Shown here piece after piece: positions 25,771 to 33,121 of a stretch of DNA of 64,000 nucleotides (positions are counted from its first letter, which is position 1; the number at the start of each line of letters is the position of its first letter). The notes under the pieces are model-generated. The model saw only the letters and a list, made by a program, of their open reading frames with translations, had not been told where the DNA came from and did no database searches. The DNA lies in assembly GCA_964521195.1 (NCBI GenBank), contig CAZFRE010000001.1, forward strand, positions 186,001 to 250,000. The letters are read 5' to 3'. Source of the DNA: CAWDNM01 sp964521195. Its GTDB lineage: Bacteria; Actinomycetota; Coriobacteriia; Anaerosomatales; JAAXUF01. The translations under genes and the position numbers were made by a program.

Positions 25771-26601
25771 TCAGGACGCGGCTGTGGCCCCGTCGGGCGC
25801 GAGCAAGAACTCGCAGACGGTGTCGCCGACCTCGCGGTCGAACAGGATCGCGAGGTGGCCGAGGTTCTCGACCTCATGCAGCGTCACCTGCTGCCCGGCG
25901 AGCATCGACGTCTCGCGCGGGTGCACGAGGTTGTCGTGTGCCGAGAAGATCGACATCACCGGCCCACCAGTGATCTCGCGGGGGCGGCTGCGGGCGTACT
26001 CCGACGTTGACCGAAGCTGGGAGCCGGACGGTCCCACGACCGGGCCGCGCCAGGTCACGCCGCGCCAGGGGATCGCGATGACTGCGACGCGGCGCACCCA
26101 CTCGGGCTTCTCGGCGAGCAGGTCGAGTGCGAGCAGGCCTCCCGACGAGTGCGTGAGCAGGTCGACCTGCTCGGCACCGGTTCGCGTGCGGACCATCTCC
26201 ACGAACTTGCGGACGCTGACCGCGGAGCGCTCGAACCGCTGCGGCCAGAAGAAGTTGCACGCGTAGATCGGCCCGCTCCCCGCAGCGATGAGCCGCGCCG
26301 AGAGGTAGAGGAAGTCGACACGGTTCTGGAAGTAGCCGTGTACGAGCACCACCGGTGTCCCGCGGTGCGCGAGACTCTGCCGCCGCCCGAAGAACTGGAA
26401 GAAGGGCATCAGCGGCTGCGTCCAGAGGGTGCACCAGCATTCGCGCAACACCGACGCGACCGTCTGACGGGCCGAACGCTTCGGGATGTGGGGGGCGGCT
26501 TCGATGTAGGTCACGGCGATGTAGACCGCGCACGACGCCCATACCAAGGTGAGCCACCCCGCAAGGACGAGCAGCGCGATGCGTACCGCGGATTCCAGCA
26601 T
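25771..26601 (-). CDS. Membrane-anchored alpha/beta-hydrolase (lipase/esterase-like)
   Basis: 276 residues from ATG 26601, with GGGAG five bases upstream. One N-terminal hydrophobic helix (residues about 5-30) is followed by an alpha/beta-hydrolase domain. VVLVHGYF supplies the oxyanion loop, THSSGG the nucleophile elbow (first Gly replaced by Thr, as in several triacylglycerol lipases), a FSAHDNLV segment the acid region, and NLGHLAILF the catalytic His. It is probably cotranscribed with the AI-2E family gene just upstream (16-base gap). The substrate could be a lipid or ester. Confidence 0.8.
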   Translation of the reverse strand: MLESAVRIALLVLAGWLTLVWASCAVYIAVTYIEAAPHIPKRSARQTVASVLRECWCTLWTQPLMPFFQFFGRRQSLAHRGTPVVLVHGYFQNRVDFLYLSARLIAAGSGPIYACNFFWPQRFERSAVSVRKFVEMVRTRTGAEQVDLLTHSSGGLLALDLLAEKPEWVRRVAVIAIPWRGVTWRGPVVGPSGSQLRSTSEYARSRPREITGGPVMSIFSAHDNLVHPRETSMLAGQQVTLHEVENLGHLAILFDREVGDTVCEFLLAPDGATAAS

Positions 26602-26620
26602 CACAGCTCCCGGCAGCCCG

Positions 26621-27775
26621 CTATTCTCCGGTCGCCGCCGGGGTGGGCGCCTCGTCGAAATCGAGCGTCTCGTCCCAGTTCACCGCCGAGAGCCGCTTGC
26701 CCGCCGAGATCAGCAGTGCCGCCACCGGAGCTGCGAGCGCCGCGCCGAGCAGGCCCGCAAACGTGCCGCCCAGCATGGTCACCACGAGTACGACGAGCGG
26801 GCTGAGGTTGAGCGAGTCTCCCATGACTCGTGCATTGATAACGGTCTGCAGGAGGTTCTGGGCCAGGAGCACGACGACCAGGATAGTGATCGCCTGCGTG
26901 AGCCCGCCGGTACCCAGCGCGACGAAGAACGCGAATGCACCCGAGATGATCGCGCCGAAGAACGGGATGTAGCAGGTCAGGAACGTGACGATCGCGACGG
27001 CACCGGCCAGCGGAATCCCCATCACCATCATCGCGATGCCGATGACGAGGGAGACGACGAGACCGGTGATCGTGGTCGCCCGGAAGTACCCGCGCATGGC
27101 GCGCACCGCGTCATCGACGATGCCCGTGCCGATCTCGACCGGCAATCCACCCATGTGCCCGCCGATCCAGCGCGCGATGTTCGGGAAGTCCGTGAGCACG
27201 TAGAACAGCAGCACGGCGCCGATGAAGAGCCCAAAGAACAGCGAGAAGATGCCGGAGATCCCGCTCGCCAACGCCGAGCCGATCGACGAGGCGATTCCGC
27301 CGCTCGCGCCCGCCGCCGCATCCTTGGCACCGTTGAAGGCGTTCTTGATGGCGTCGCCGTTGAAGCCGGCGGCTTGCAGGAGCTCACCGGCCTCTGCCAG
27401 CCCCTGCTCTACCTGCGCTTGGATGTTCGGCCACTGCGAGACGACGCCGGTCACCGTGACCCACGTAGCGACGACGACCACGACGGTGAGGAAGATCAGG
27501 ACGATGGTGGCTGCGGCGGCGACGGGGATGCGGCGGGCCACCATCTTCTCGACGAGCGGGTACGCGATCATCCCGATGACCATCGCGAGGATGAGTGGTA
27601 TCGAGATACTTGCACTGAGCCCGATGAATGCCGCGAAGATGAGCAACACGCCGACCGCGCCGATGATCGACCAGCTTGCGATGCCTACGTTGAGCACCCA
27701 CCCGGGCATGAGCCCCGGCCCGGAGAGCGCGAACTGGTTGCCTGCATCACGGAGCTTGTCACTGAGCCGTGTCAT
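26621..27775 (-). CDS. AI-2E family transporter (PerM/TqsA type)
   Basis: 384 residues with seven to eight helices. The arrangement is that of the AI-2E exporter family: paired N-terminal helices, a cytosolic/amphipathic middle (residues about 90-165), then a conserved helical block (PFFGAIISGAFAFFVAL, ILVVVLLAQNLLQTVINARV-like segments with VMGDSLNLSPLVVLV). Members export autoinducer-2 or act as Na+/H+ antiporters; the substrate here is unknown. The start ATG 27775 follows GGGAGGG. Confidence 0.85.
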   Translation of the reverse strand: MTRLSDKLRDAGNQFALSGPGLMPGWVLNVGIASWSIIGAVGVLLIFAAFIGLSASISIPLILAMVIGMIAYPLVEKMVARRIPVAAAATIVLIFLTVVVVVATWVTVTGVVSQWPNIQAQVEQGLAEAGELLQAAGFNGDAIKNAFNGAKDAAAGASGGIASSIGSALASGISGIFSLFFGLFIGAVLLFYVLTDFPNIARWIGGHMGGLPVEIGTGIVDDAVRAMRGYFRATTITGLVVSLVIGIAMMVMGIPLAGAVAIVTFLTCYIPFFGAIISGAFAFFVALGTGGLTQAITILVVVLLAQNLLQTVINARVMGDSLNLSPLVVLVVTMLGGTFAGLLGAALAAPVAALLISAGKRLSAVNWDETLDFDEAPTPAATGE

Positions 27776-27881
27776 GTTCCGTTTCCCTCCCCAAGGTGTC
27801 GCGCCCGTGCGCGCACGTGCCTAGCGTAGAAGAGTGCCGGCCGCCCGTCGAGGCACTGCCGGCTCCCCGGTGCCGGCAGCA

Positions 27882-29180
27882 TCATCCGCGCCGCGCCAAC
27901 CGCGCGCGGTTCTCGTGGACGCTGCGGGTCTCGGCCTGCGGCTTCTCGGCTAAAGAGCCGTACCATCGCGAGTAAGCCGTAGTCAGGCCGGGCGCCGAGA
28001 GGCCGTGAGCGAGAACGCTCAGAAGCACGGTCGCGAAGATCACCGCGAGCACGGTCTGGCCGTGCGGCAGCCCCAACTCGATGAGTCCGAGCCCGAACAC
28101 GATCGACGCGAGACCCCTGGGTCCGAACCAGCCGATGAATGAGACAGTGGGCCAGCGGGCGCCCGTTCCCCACAGCGCGAGCGCGACGGGCGCCATGCGG
28201 ATCACCGTCAAGCTCACGATCGCGTAGACGATCACCGGCATGCCGAGCGTGCGCAGGGTGAACGGTACCGCCGCAAGCCCGAAGATGGTGAACGTGAGCG
28301 CGGACAGGACGGCTCCGGCCTGTTCGGAGAAGTGGGCGAGATCGAGGCTGGACTCCCTGCTCACAGCGGCGAACACGATGCCGCCGGTGAAGGTCGCGAT
28401 GAAGACGCTGCCTCCGAGCGCCAGGCCGATACCGTAGGCAAGGCCGGCTGCGGCGAACATGACGATCTGCCGCCACGAGTTCTCGAGCTGCTCTTCTCGG
28501 CCTGCGTGCCTGATGACCGCGCCACCTACCACCCCGCCGATGATGCCGGCGATGATGCCGAACCCGATCTGCTCGGCGGCGATGCCGAGGAACAGCGAAA
28601 GCGGCCGCCCTTCGACCTCGGCCTTGGCGATCTCGATGGCGAGAAGGTAGAAGGGCACCGCGATGCCGTCGTTGAGCCCGCTTTCGACGTTGAGCCCCTG
28701 GCGTACGGGAGCGGGCACGGCAGGGTCGGTCACGACGCGCTGGCCGAGCGCGGCGTCGGTCGGGGCCAGGATGATCGCGATGAGTGCGGCCTCGACGAGC
28801 AGCAGGTCGGGGAAGACGAAGGCGGCCGCTCCCAGGCCGGCGGCGATCGTGAGCGGGAGCCCGATGCCGAGCAGTCGCACCGGCAGGCCGAGCTGCTCGC
28901 GAAGCGCCTTGAGATCGATGCGTGCCGCATCGGTGAACAGCGCGATAGACAGGGTCACCTCAGCGAGCAGTTTCACGGCCTCGGTGTCGATGTCCACATG
29001 TACGGCATCTAAGACGAGCGGGCCGAGCACCACCCCGGCGGCGGTGAAGAGGATGGCAGGCGAGAGCGGGGAGACGGACAGGCGCTCCGAGAAGGCCGCA
29101 TACCCCAGAAGGAGCAGCGCGAAGATCGCAAACGCCCAGGACTCGTGCACGGACACCTCGCTGCCGGTCGGTGCAAACAC
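27882..29180 (-). CDS. Cation:proton antiporter, NhaP/CPA1 family
   Basis: About 432 residues with 12-13 helices. APTDAALGQRVV holds the conserved TD motif, and VESGLNDGIAVPFYLLAI carries the ND pair that binds Na+ or K+ in CPA1 antiporters. WFGPRGLASIVFGL near the end is the family's conserved GPRG-type helix. The start is uncertain: GTG at 29180 has no good ribosome site, and GTG 29156 or 29150 are alternatives. It should exchange Na+ or K+ for H+ across the cytoplasmic membrane. Confidence 0.88.
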   Translation of the reverse strand: MFAPTGSEVSVHESWAFAIFALLLLGYAAFSERLSVSPLSPAILFTAAGVVLGPLVLDAVHVDIDTEAVKLLAEVTLSIALFTDAARIDLKALREQLGLPVRLLGIGLPLTIAAGLGAAAFVFPDLLLVEAALIAIILAPTDAALGQRVVTDPAVPAPVRQGLNVESGLNDGIAVPFYLLAIEIAKAEVEGRPLSLFLGIAAEQIGFGIIAGIIGGVVGGAVIRHAGREEQLENSWRQIVMFAAAGLAYGIGLALGGSVFIATFTGGIVFAAVSRESSLDLAHFSEQAGAVLSALTFTIFGLAAVPFTLRTLGMPVIVYAIVSLTVIRMAPVALALWGTGARWPTVSFIGWFGPRGLASIVFGLGLIELGLPHGQTVLAVIFATVLLSVLAHGLSAPGLTTAYSRWYGSLAEKPQAETRSVHENRARLARRG

Positions 29181-29211
29181 GGTGGCGCCCTGCTGCGCGG
29201 CGCCTACTGCC

Positions 29212-29224
29212 GATGGTACCCGTT
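29212..29224 (-). promoter_or_regulatory. Shared 13-mer AACGGGTACCATC
   Basis: Minus-strand AACGGGTACCATC, 32-44 bases before the antiporter start. The identical 13-mer occurs before the DUF6325 gene (30131-30143). GGGTAC resembles the -10 of sigma-B/F-type promoters; no GTTT -35 is clear. Confidence 0.4.
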
Positions 29225-29268
29225 ACGCGAGTGGACACGCGCTCTGCGGCATCGTCGGGCTCGAAACG

Positions 29269-29301
29269 CGAACGGCCGCCGGAGTCGCCGGCGGCCGTTC
29301 G
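29269..29301. terminator. Strong hairpin terminator
   Basis: A 14-bp perfect stem, CGAACGGCCGCCGG / CCGGCGGCCGTTCG, around a five-base loop, directly after the SHOCT gene (minus strand) and before the antiporter start. Confidence 0.75.
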
Positions 29302-29322
29302 TCAGGTGCGATCGTCGGTGGT

Positions 29323-29649
29323 CTAGCCGGCGAGGATCTTCGCCTTCTGCGCGGCGAACTCCTCCTCCGTCAGGATTCCCTGAGCCTTGAGCGTGCCGAG
29401 ACGCTCGAGCTGCGCGAGCATGTCGTCTTCGGGTGCGGCGGCCGGCGGCACCATGACGCCGGGAGCCGGGCCTGCGGCGACGGCCATCGCCGGCGGCTGC
29501 TGGGCGGTCTCCTGGTAGTACTGCTGCTGCGCGTTCCCGTACGCTTCGACGTTCTTCTCGGCCATACGGCGGTTCACCGCGTTGGAGGCGGCGGTCGCCG
29601 TGCCGGCGATGACGGCGGTGCGGGCCATTCCTCTGATGAGTCCGGGCAT
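29323..29649 (-). CDS. SHOCT-domain small protein
   Basis: 108 residues from ATG 29649 with TAGGAGGTCGAC upstream. A short N-terminal hydrophobic/Ala-rich stretch, a Gln/Pro-rich linker, and a C-terminal SHOCT motif: LERLGTLKAQGILTEEEF followed by KAKIL. SHOCT domains are short helical hairpins found at the ends of many membrane proteins and probably mediate oligomerisation. It lies nine bases after the DUF6325 gene on the same strand, giving a two-gene operon ended by the hairpin at 29269-29301. Confidence 0.75.
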   Translation of the reverse strand: MPGLIRGMARTAVIAGTATAASNAVNRRMAEKNVEAYGNAQQQYYQETAQQPPAMAVAAGPAPGVMVPPAAAPEDDMLAQLERLGTLKAQGILTEEEFAAQKAKILAG

Positions 29650-29658
29650 GTCGACCTC

Positions 29659-30090
29659 CTAGGCTTCCTGCGCGCCGACGCGAGTCAGCGCATCGTCAAC
29701 GAGCGGGGCGGGGACTCGCGTGTGGATGGCGATCTCCGCGCCCGCGCTCTCGAAGGCGTTGAGGAGCCCGACGGCCCACGTGTTCTCGATCGCGAGCGCG
29801 ACAACGGCGGAACCTGGGACCATGCCCTCGATGAGCGCTGCTGAGTCTTCCGCGTCGAACAGGCCACGCGTCTTGGTGTCGATGAAGCCGAGCCGTGCCT
29901 TGTCGGCATCGGGCAGGTCCTCGATGTCGAGGCCGTACGCCTTGCCGTCGGCATCCATCACGAGCACCATCGCATCCAGGACGCGGATGGTGCCGGCGTC
30001 CGCGAGCTTCTCCAGCTCGGCAAGGATGGTACCGTCGAACTTGGGCTCGCCGGTGGCGAGCGCGACGACGTCTACAGGTCCGTACCTCAC
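29659..30090 (-). CDS. DUF6325/DUF1269-like protein
   Basis: 143 residues from GTG 30090, with AAAGGAG six bases upstream. YGPVDVVALAT, a central LDAMVLVMDADGKAYG strand pair, and AVVALAIENTWAV toward the end match the DUF6325 (DUF1269-related) family of actinobacterial small proteins that typically accompany SHOCT proteins. A related module is fused to the sulfatase at 14188. The role is unknown. It is cotranscribed with the SHOCT gene. Confidence 0.65.
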   Translation of the reverse strand: MRYGPVDVVALATGEPKFDGTILAELEKLADAGTIRVLDAMVLVMDADGKAYGLDIEDLPDADKARLGFIDTKTRGLFDAEDSAALIEGMVPGSAVVALAIENTWAVGLLNAFESAGAEIAIHTRVPAPLVDDALTRVGAQEA

Positions 30091-30130
30091 GGTGACTCCT
30101 TTCGTTCCCCCAAACGACTGCATGCGACTT

Positions 30131-30143
30131 GATGGTACCCGTT
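30131..30143 (-). promoter_or_regulatory. Shared 13-mer AACGGGTACCATC (second copy)
   Basis: Identical to 29212-29224 and placed 41-53 bases before the DUF6325 start codon on the minus strand. Confidence 0.4.
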
Positions 30144-30176
30144 GGAGCAGGATGGTATCGTCTGCTCGCGCTCAAT

Positions 30177-30191
30177 TTACCATTCGGTAGG
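30177..30191 (+). promoter_or_regulatory. TTACC-N4-GGTAGG box
   Basis: TTACCATTCGGTAGG, 45 bases before the YgjP-like gene start; the inner palindrome is TACC-ATTC-GGTA. Confidence 0.5.
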
Positions 30192-30235
30192 GAATGCGCC
30201 ATGGGTGGCCGGCCGGTCTCGCGGGAAGGAGCGCC

Positions 30236-30994
30236 GTGTCAGTCGTGCAGGACCAAGGAGCCGCACACAGCTGGCCGGTTGAGGGGCTGCCGGCGTTCAC
30301 CGTGCGGCGGAGCACGCGTGCGAGCAGGGCGCGCATCAACGTGACCCCGCACGATGGCGTGGTCGTCGTGGTCCCGGATGCCTGGGAGGAGTTCGACGCC
30401 GCTGCAGCGGTCCGCGACCGGCTCGACTGGATCACGGCCGCCCAGGCTGAGTTCGCGCCGCGCAGGGCGGCGCTCCTCGCGGACGCCGCGGACGTGCTGC
30501 CGGTCGCGGTGCAGTTCGCCGCCACGGGCGAGTCTTGGCCGGTTGTCCGCATCCCGACCTCAGCGTCGAGCGTGCGAGCCGCGACGACGGCCGGGCGCAT
30601 CGAGCTGCGCGGCGCCGTCGACGACGCCGAGGGGGGATTAGCCGCGCTGCGGCGCTGGCTGCATGCCCGCGCTGTCGAACGGCTCGTGCCGGCACTTTCT
30701 CAACTCGCCGAGCAGACCGGCGCTCGCCCCGTGGGAGTCGGGGTCCGCGGCCAACGCGCCCGCTGGGGCGGGTGCTCCGAGCGCGGGTACATCACCCTGA
30801 ACCGGGCGCTGCTGTTCCTGCCGCCGGATCTCGTGCGCGCGGTGATGCTCCACGAGCTCGCCCACCTGGCTCACCCCAACCACTCTCGAGCCTTCTGGGA
30901 CCATCTCGCGGCGATCGACCCGGACGTGACGTCGCACCGCCTCAGAATCGCGTCGTCTTGGGATCACGTGCCCCCGTGGGCCGATCGCCGGTGA
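30236..30994 (+). CDS. YgjP-like (DUF45/M48-type) metallopeptidase
   Basis: 252 residues from GTG 30236; GGAAGGAG lies four bases upstream. The N-terminal half is a beta-rich region (FTVRRSTRASRARINV). The C-terminal half has the YgjP signature: QRARWGGCSERGYITLN, then the zinc motif HELAHLAHPNHSRAFW, giving HExxH plus a third His. These predicted zinc peptidases are widespread and uncharacterised. The gene is divergent from the DUF6325-SHOCT pair. Confidence 0.85.
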   Translation: MSVVQDQGAAHSWPVEGLPAFTVRRSTRASRARINVTPHDGVVVVVPDAWEEFDAAAAVRDRLDWITAAQAEFAPRRAALLADAADVLPVAVQFAATGESWPVVRIPTSASSVRAATTAGRIELRGAVDDAEGGLAALRRWLHARAVERLVPALSQLAEQTGARPVGVGVRGQRARWGGCSERGYITLNRALLFLPPDLVRAVMLHELAHLAHPNHSRAFWDHLAAIDPDVTSHRLRIASSWDHVPPWADRR

Positions 30995-31073
30995 CGCTGC
31001 GGCCGCCCGCCCTCTGTGCGCGAAGGCCGGTGGGCTATACCATCACAGGAGACCGTCCGCGCGAAGTGGGGGC

Positions 31074-31784
31074 ATGATGGCAGTGGACACCGCGGTTCAG
31101 GACGCGCGCGAGGAGCGGCAGGTACGTGACGCGTACGGCGCTACGCTCTTGTTCGTGCTGGCGACGGCGCTCGTACTGATCGCCGCCGGGGCGCCGCTCC
31201 CTTCAGGCATCGTCGCTGTGGGTGCGCTGCTTCAGGTTGGAGCGCTGCTTCTCACCCTGCGCGTGTCGGGCTTCTCTCCTCGCACGCGCACGATCGGGTC
31301 CGCAGTCTTCGTGGGTCTGTTCGTGATTGCGGTGGCCGCCGTGTTCTTGGGCGGCGGGGCCGGCAGGTTGACCGGAATCCTACTGTGGATCGGGCTGACG
31401 CTCGTCACGATCATCGCGGTTGTCCGGCGGCTCGCCACGTACGAGCGCGTGACCCTGCAACTCGTGATGGGGCTTCTGGTGGTGTACGTGCTGGTCGGCG
31501 TCGCATTCGGCCTGACGTACGTCTTCGTGGAGTACCTGCGTCCCGATGCGTTCACGCAGGGTACGCAGGGTATCTCGGGCGCGGTGTACTTCAGCTTCGT
31601 CACGCTGGCGACGCTGGGGTACGGGGACGTGACGCCGGGCATCGACATCATGCGCGCACTCGCCATCGCCGAGGCCGTCATCGGGCAGCTCTACCTCGTG
31701 AGCGTGGTGTCGGTCGCAGCCAGCCGGCTCGGCTCGTTCCGTGAGCGTGCGAAAGATGTGAGCGTGCCGGCGAAGCAGGACTAG
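31074..31784 (+). CDS. Two-pore-helix potassium-type ion channel
   Basis: 236 residues. About five to six N-terminal hydrophobic helices precede a pore unit: FSFVTLATLGYGDVTPG holds the TLGYGD selectivity filter of the Ion_trans_2 family, followed by an inner helix. No C-terminal RCK domain is visible, and the C-terminal tail is short and basic. It probably conducts K+ across the cytoplasmic membrane. ATG 31074 is taken as start; ATG 31077 is equally possible. Confidence 0.85.
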   Translation: MMAVDTAVQDAREERQVRDAYGATLLFVLATALVLIAAGAPLPSGIVAVGALLQVGALLLTLRVSGFSPRTRTIGSAVFVGLFVIAVAAVFLGGGAGRLTGILLWIGLTLVTIIAVVRRLATYERVTLQLVMGLLVVYVLVGVAFGLTYVFVEYLRPDAFTQGTQGISGAVYFSFVTLATLGYGDVTPGIDIMRALAIAEAVIGQLYLVSVVSVAASRLGSFRERAKDVSVPAKQD

Positions 31785-31812
31785 GCGCGACCTGCCGGCG
31801 CGTCGTGTCCGG

Positions 31813-32490
31813 TCACGATCCCGAGCAGCACGAGTGTACGGTGTCTCCCTCATCGGCCCCGGAGATCACGGTGGCTGCGAGCGACTTCAGCGCACACGGG
31901 ATGCGGAAGTAGGTGACCTGCATGCCCTCGGGGTGGATCGGTCTGATCCGCGGCGTCAGCATGAGTGCGCCCTTGATGCCCGCGCGGTGGAGCGCATCGA
32001 GCGCCTCGTCGATATGCGATGGATCACACGCAACCACGGCGGTGAGGTTGTCGGCTTCGAATCTCGCGGAAGCGAGCTCGGACAGCGGCCTGACGACGAT
32101 ATCGCCCACGACCTGGCCCGCATCCCCCTCGCATTCCGAGAAGTACGCGATCGGCACCATCCCGAAGTCCGAAGCGGGGAAGAGCGCAGGCAAAGCCTGA
32201 AGCATGGGCAGGCTGCCGACGACGACGAACGGGCTTCGTTCCGACAGCCCGAGGAACGCGCCAAGTGCCGCATGCAGGTCGCGCGCGACATACCCGGCGC
32301 CGGGCCGACCCTTGATGTCCACCCGGCTCAAGTCGGCGCGAACGCTCTCTTCGCTCAAGCCGAGCTGGGCGGCGATCTCGCGTGAGGTGATGTTCTGCCA
32401 GCCGTCAGAGTGCTGAAGCTCCTCGAGAAGGCAGTGGTAGCGGGCGAGTCTGAGCAACGACAACTGCGACACGGTGGGCTGCTGGGACAC
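31813..32490 (-). CDS. Rex-like winged-helix regulator with degenerate nucleotide-binding motif
   Basis: 225 residues. The N-terminal about 75 residues match Rex repressors: LARYHCLLEELQ, a winged helix (SREIAAQLGLSEESVRADLS), then KGRPGAGYVARDL. The Rossmann region begins FVVVGSLPML, where Rex normally has GxGxxG for NADH, so dinucleotide sensing may be altered. The protein ends with a CCSGS motif after SGADEGDTVHS, suggesting thiol or metal sensing. The target genes are unknown. Confidence 0.7.
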   Translation of the reverse strand: MSQQPTVSQLSLLRLARYHCLLEELQHSDGWQNITSREIAAQLGLSEESVRADLSRVDIKGRPGAGYVARDLHAALGAFLGLSERSPFVVVGSLPMLQALPALFPASDFGMVPIAYFSECEGDAGQVVGDIVVRPLSELASARFEADNLTAVVACDPSHIDEALDALHRAGIKGALMLTPRIRPIHPEGMQVTYFRIPCALKSLAATVISGADEGDTVHSCCSGS

Positions 32491-33030
32491 GCGTACTCCC
32501 TTCCTCGGTGCGGCTCCGTTCCGTCCGACGACTACTCTACACCTGGCACGTTCGACGCCGGCAGCCGTCCGAGTGAGGAGAGTTCGTTACAAGCTCAACG
32601 AACGGGTGTACTATCAGTTCAGAGTTAGAATGCGCGGCGAGCAAGCGGTGGCCGTGGGACGCGAGGGGCACTGACGCCCGTTCGTGAAGTCGCGGCGGAC
32701 GACCGGCATGGCAGTGAAGGTCTTCCTGCGCAACACCGTACCGCGCGTTCTCGGCAAAGCGCCCGGCGCCGTCCCCGCGCTGGGCGGTTTGCTGTCTGCG
32801 ACACCTCGCTCGCAGGCGCCGGCACGTCGGTTGCGGACTTCGACCCGGGTGAAGTACCCGTCCGCCCAGCGCGCGTGGGTGTCGGAGCTCACACATCCTC
32901 CACAATCGGAACATTCGACCTTCACCGCGCAGCCACCACTGCTTCATCGAAACGCGGGATTATCGTCTTGCGCAAGCGGGTGGGCAGACCCGCGAACCGC
33001 GTTGAACAACCTCCTTCACGAGTCACAGAG
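32491..33030. other. 540-base stretch without an assigned gene
   Basis: Both strands are open in several frames, but none shows a recognised family or a ribosome site. GC is somewhat lower at 32560-32640. The plus strand ends at a clear intrinsic terminator (33031-33055) with no protein gene in front of it, so an untranslated transcript is possible. A Cys-rich minus-strand frame is listed separately at low confidence. Confidence 0.3.
32614..32925 (-). CDS. Doubtful Cys-rich hypothetical ORF
   Basis: About 103 residues from a GTG at 32925, starting KVECSDCGGCVSSDTHARWA and continuing DGYFTRVEVRN. The CxxCxxC cluster would suit metal binding, and third codon positions are GC-rich, but no ribosome site is obvious and no family is recognised. 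It may be spurious. Confidence 0.2.
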   Translation of the reverse strand: MKVECSDCGGCVSSDTHARWADGYFTRVEVRNRRAGACERGVADSKPPSAGTAPGALPRTRGTVLRRKTFTAMPVVRRDFTNGRQCPSRPTATACSPRILTLN

Positions 33031-33055
33031 AGACCCGCCAGCGAGCGGGTCTTTC
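33031..33055 (+). terminator. Intrinsic terminator
   Basis: AGACCCGC (33031-33038), loop CAGCGA, GCGGGTCT (33045-33052), then TTCT. It reads as a plus-strand terminator just upstream of the third PASTA gene. Confidence 0.6.
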
Positions 33056-33121
33056 TGTGCTCTGGACGCGTCGGGTACGCTGGATACGCACGTGGAACGA
33101 GCGTAAGGAAGGTCGCGCAGG

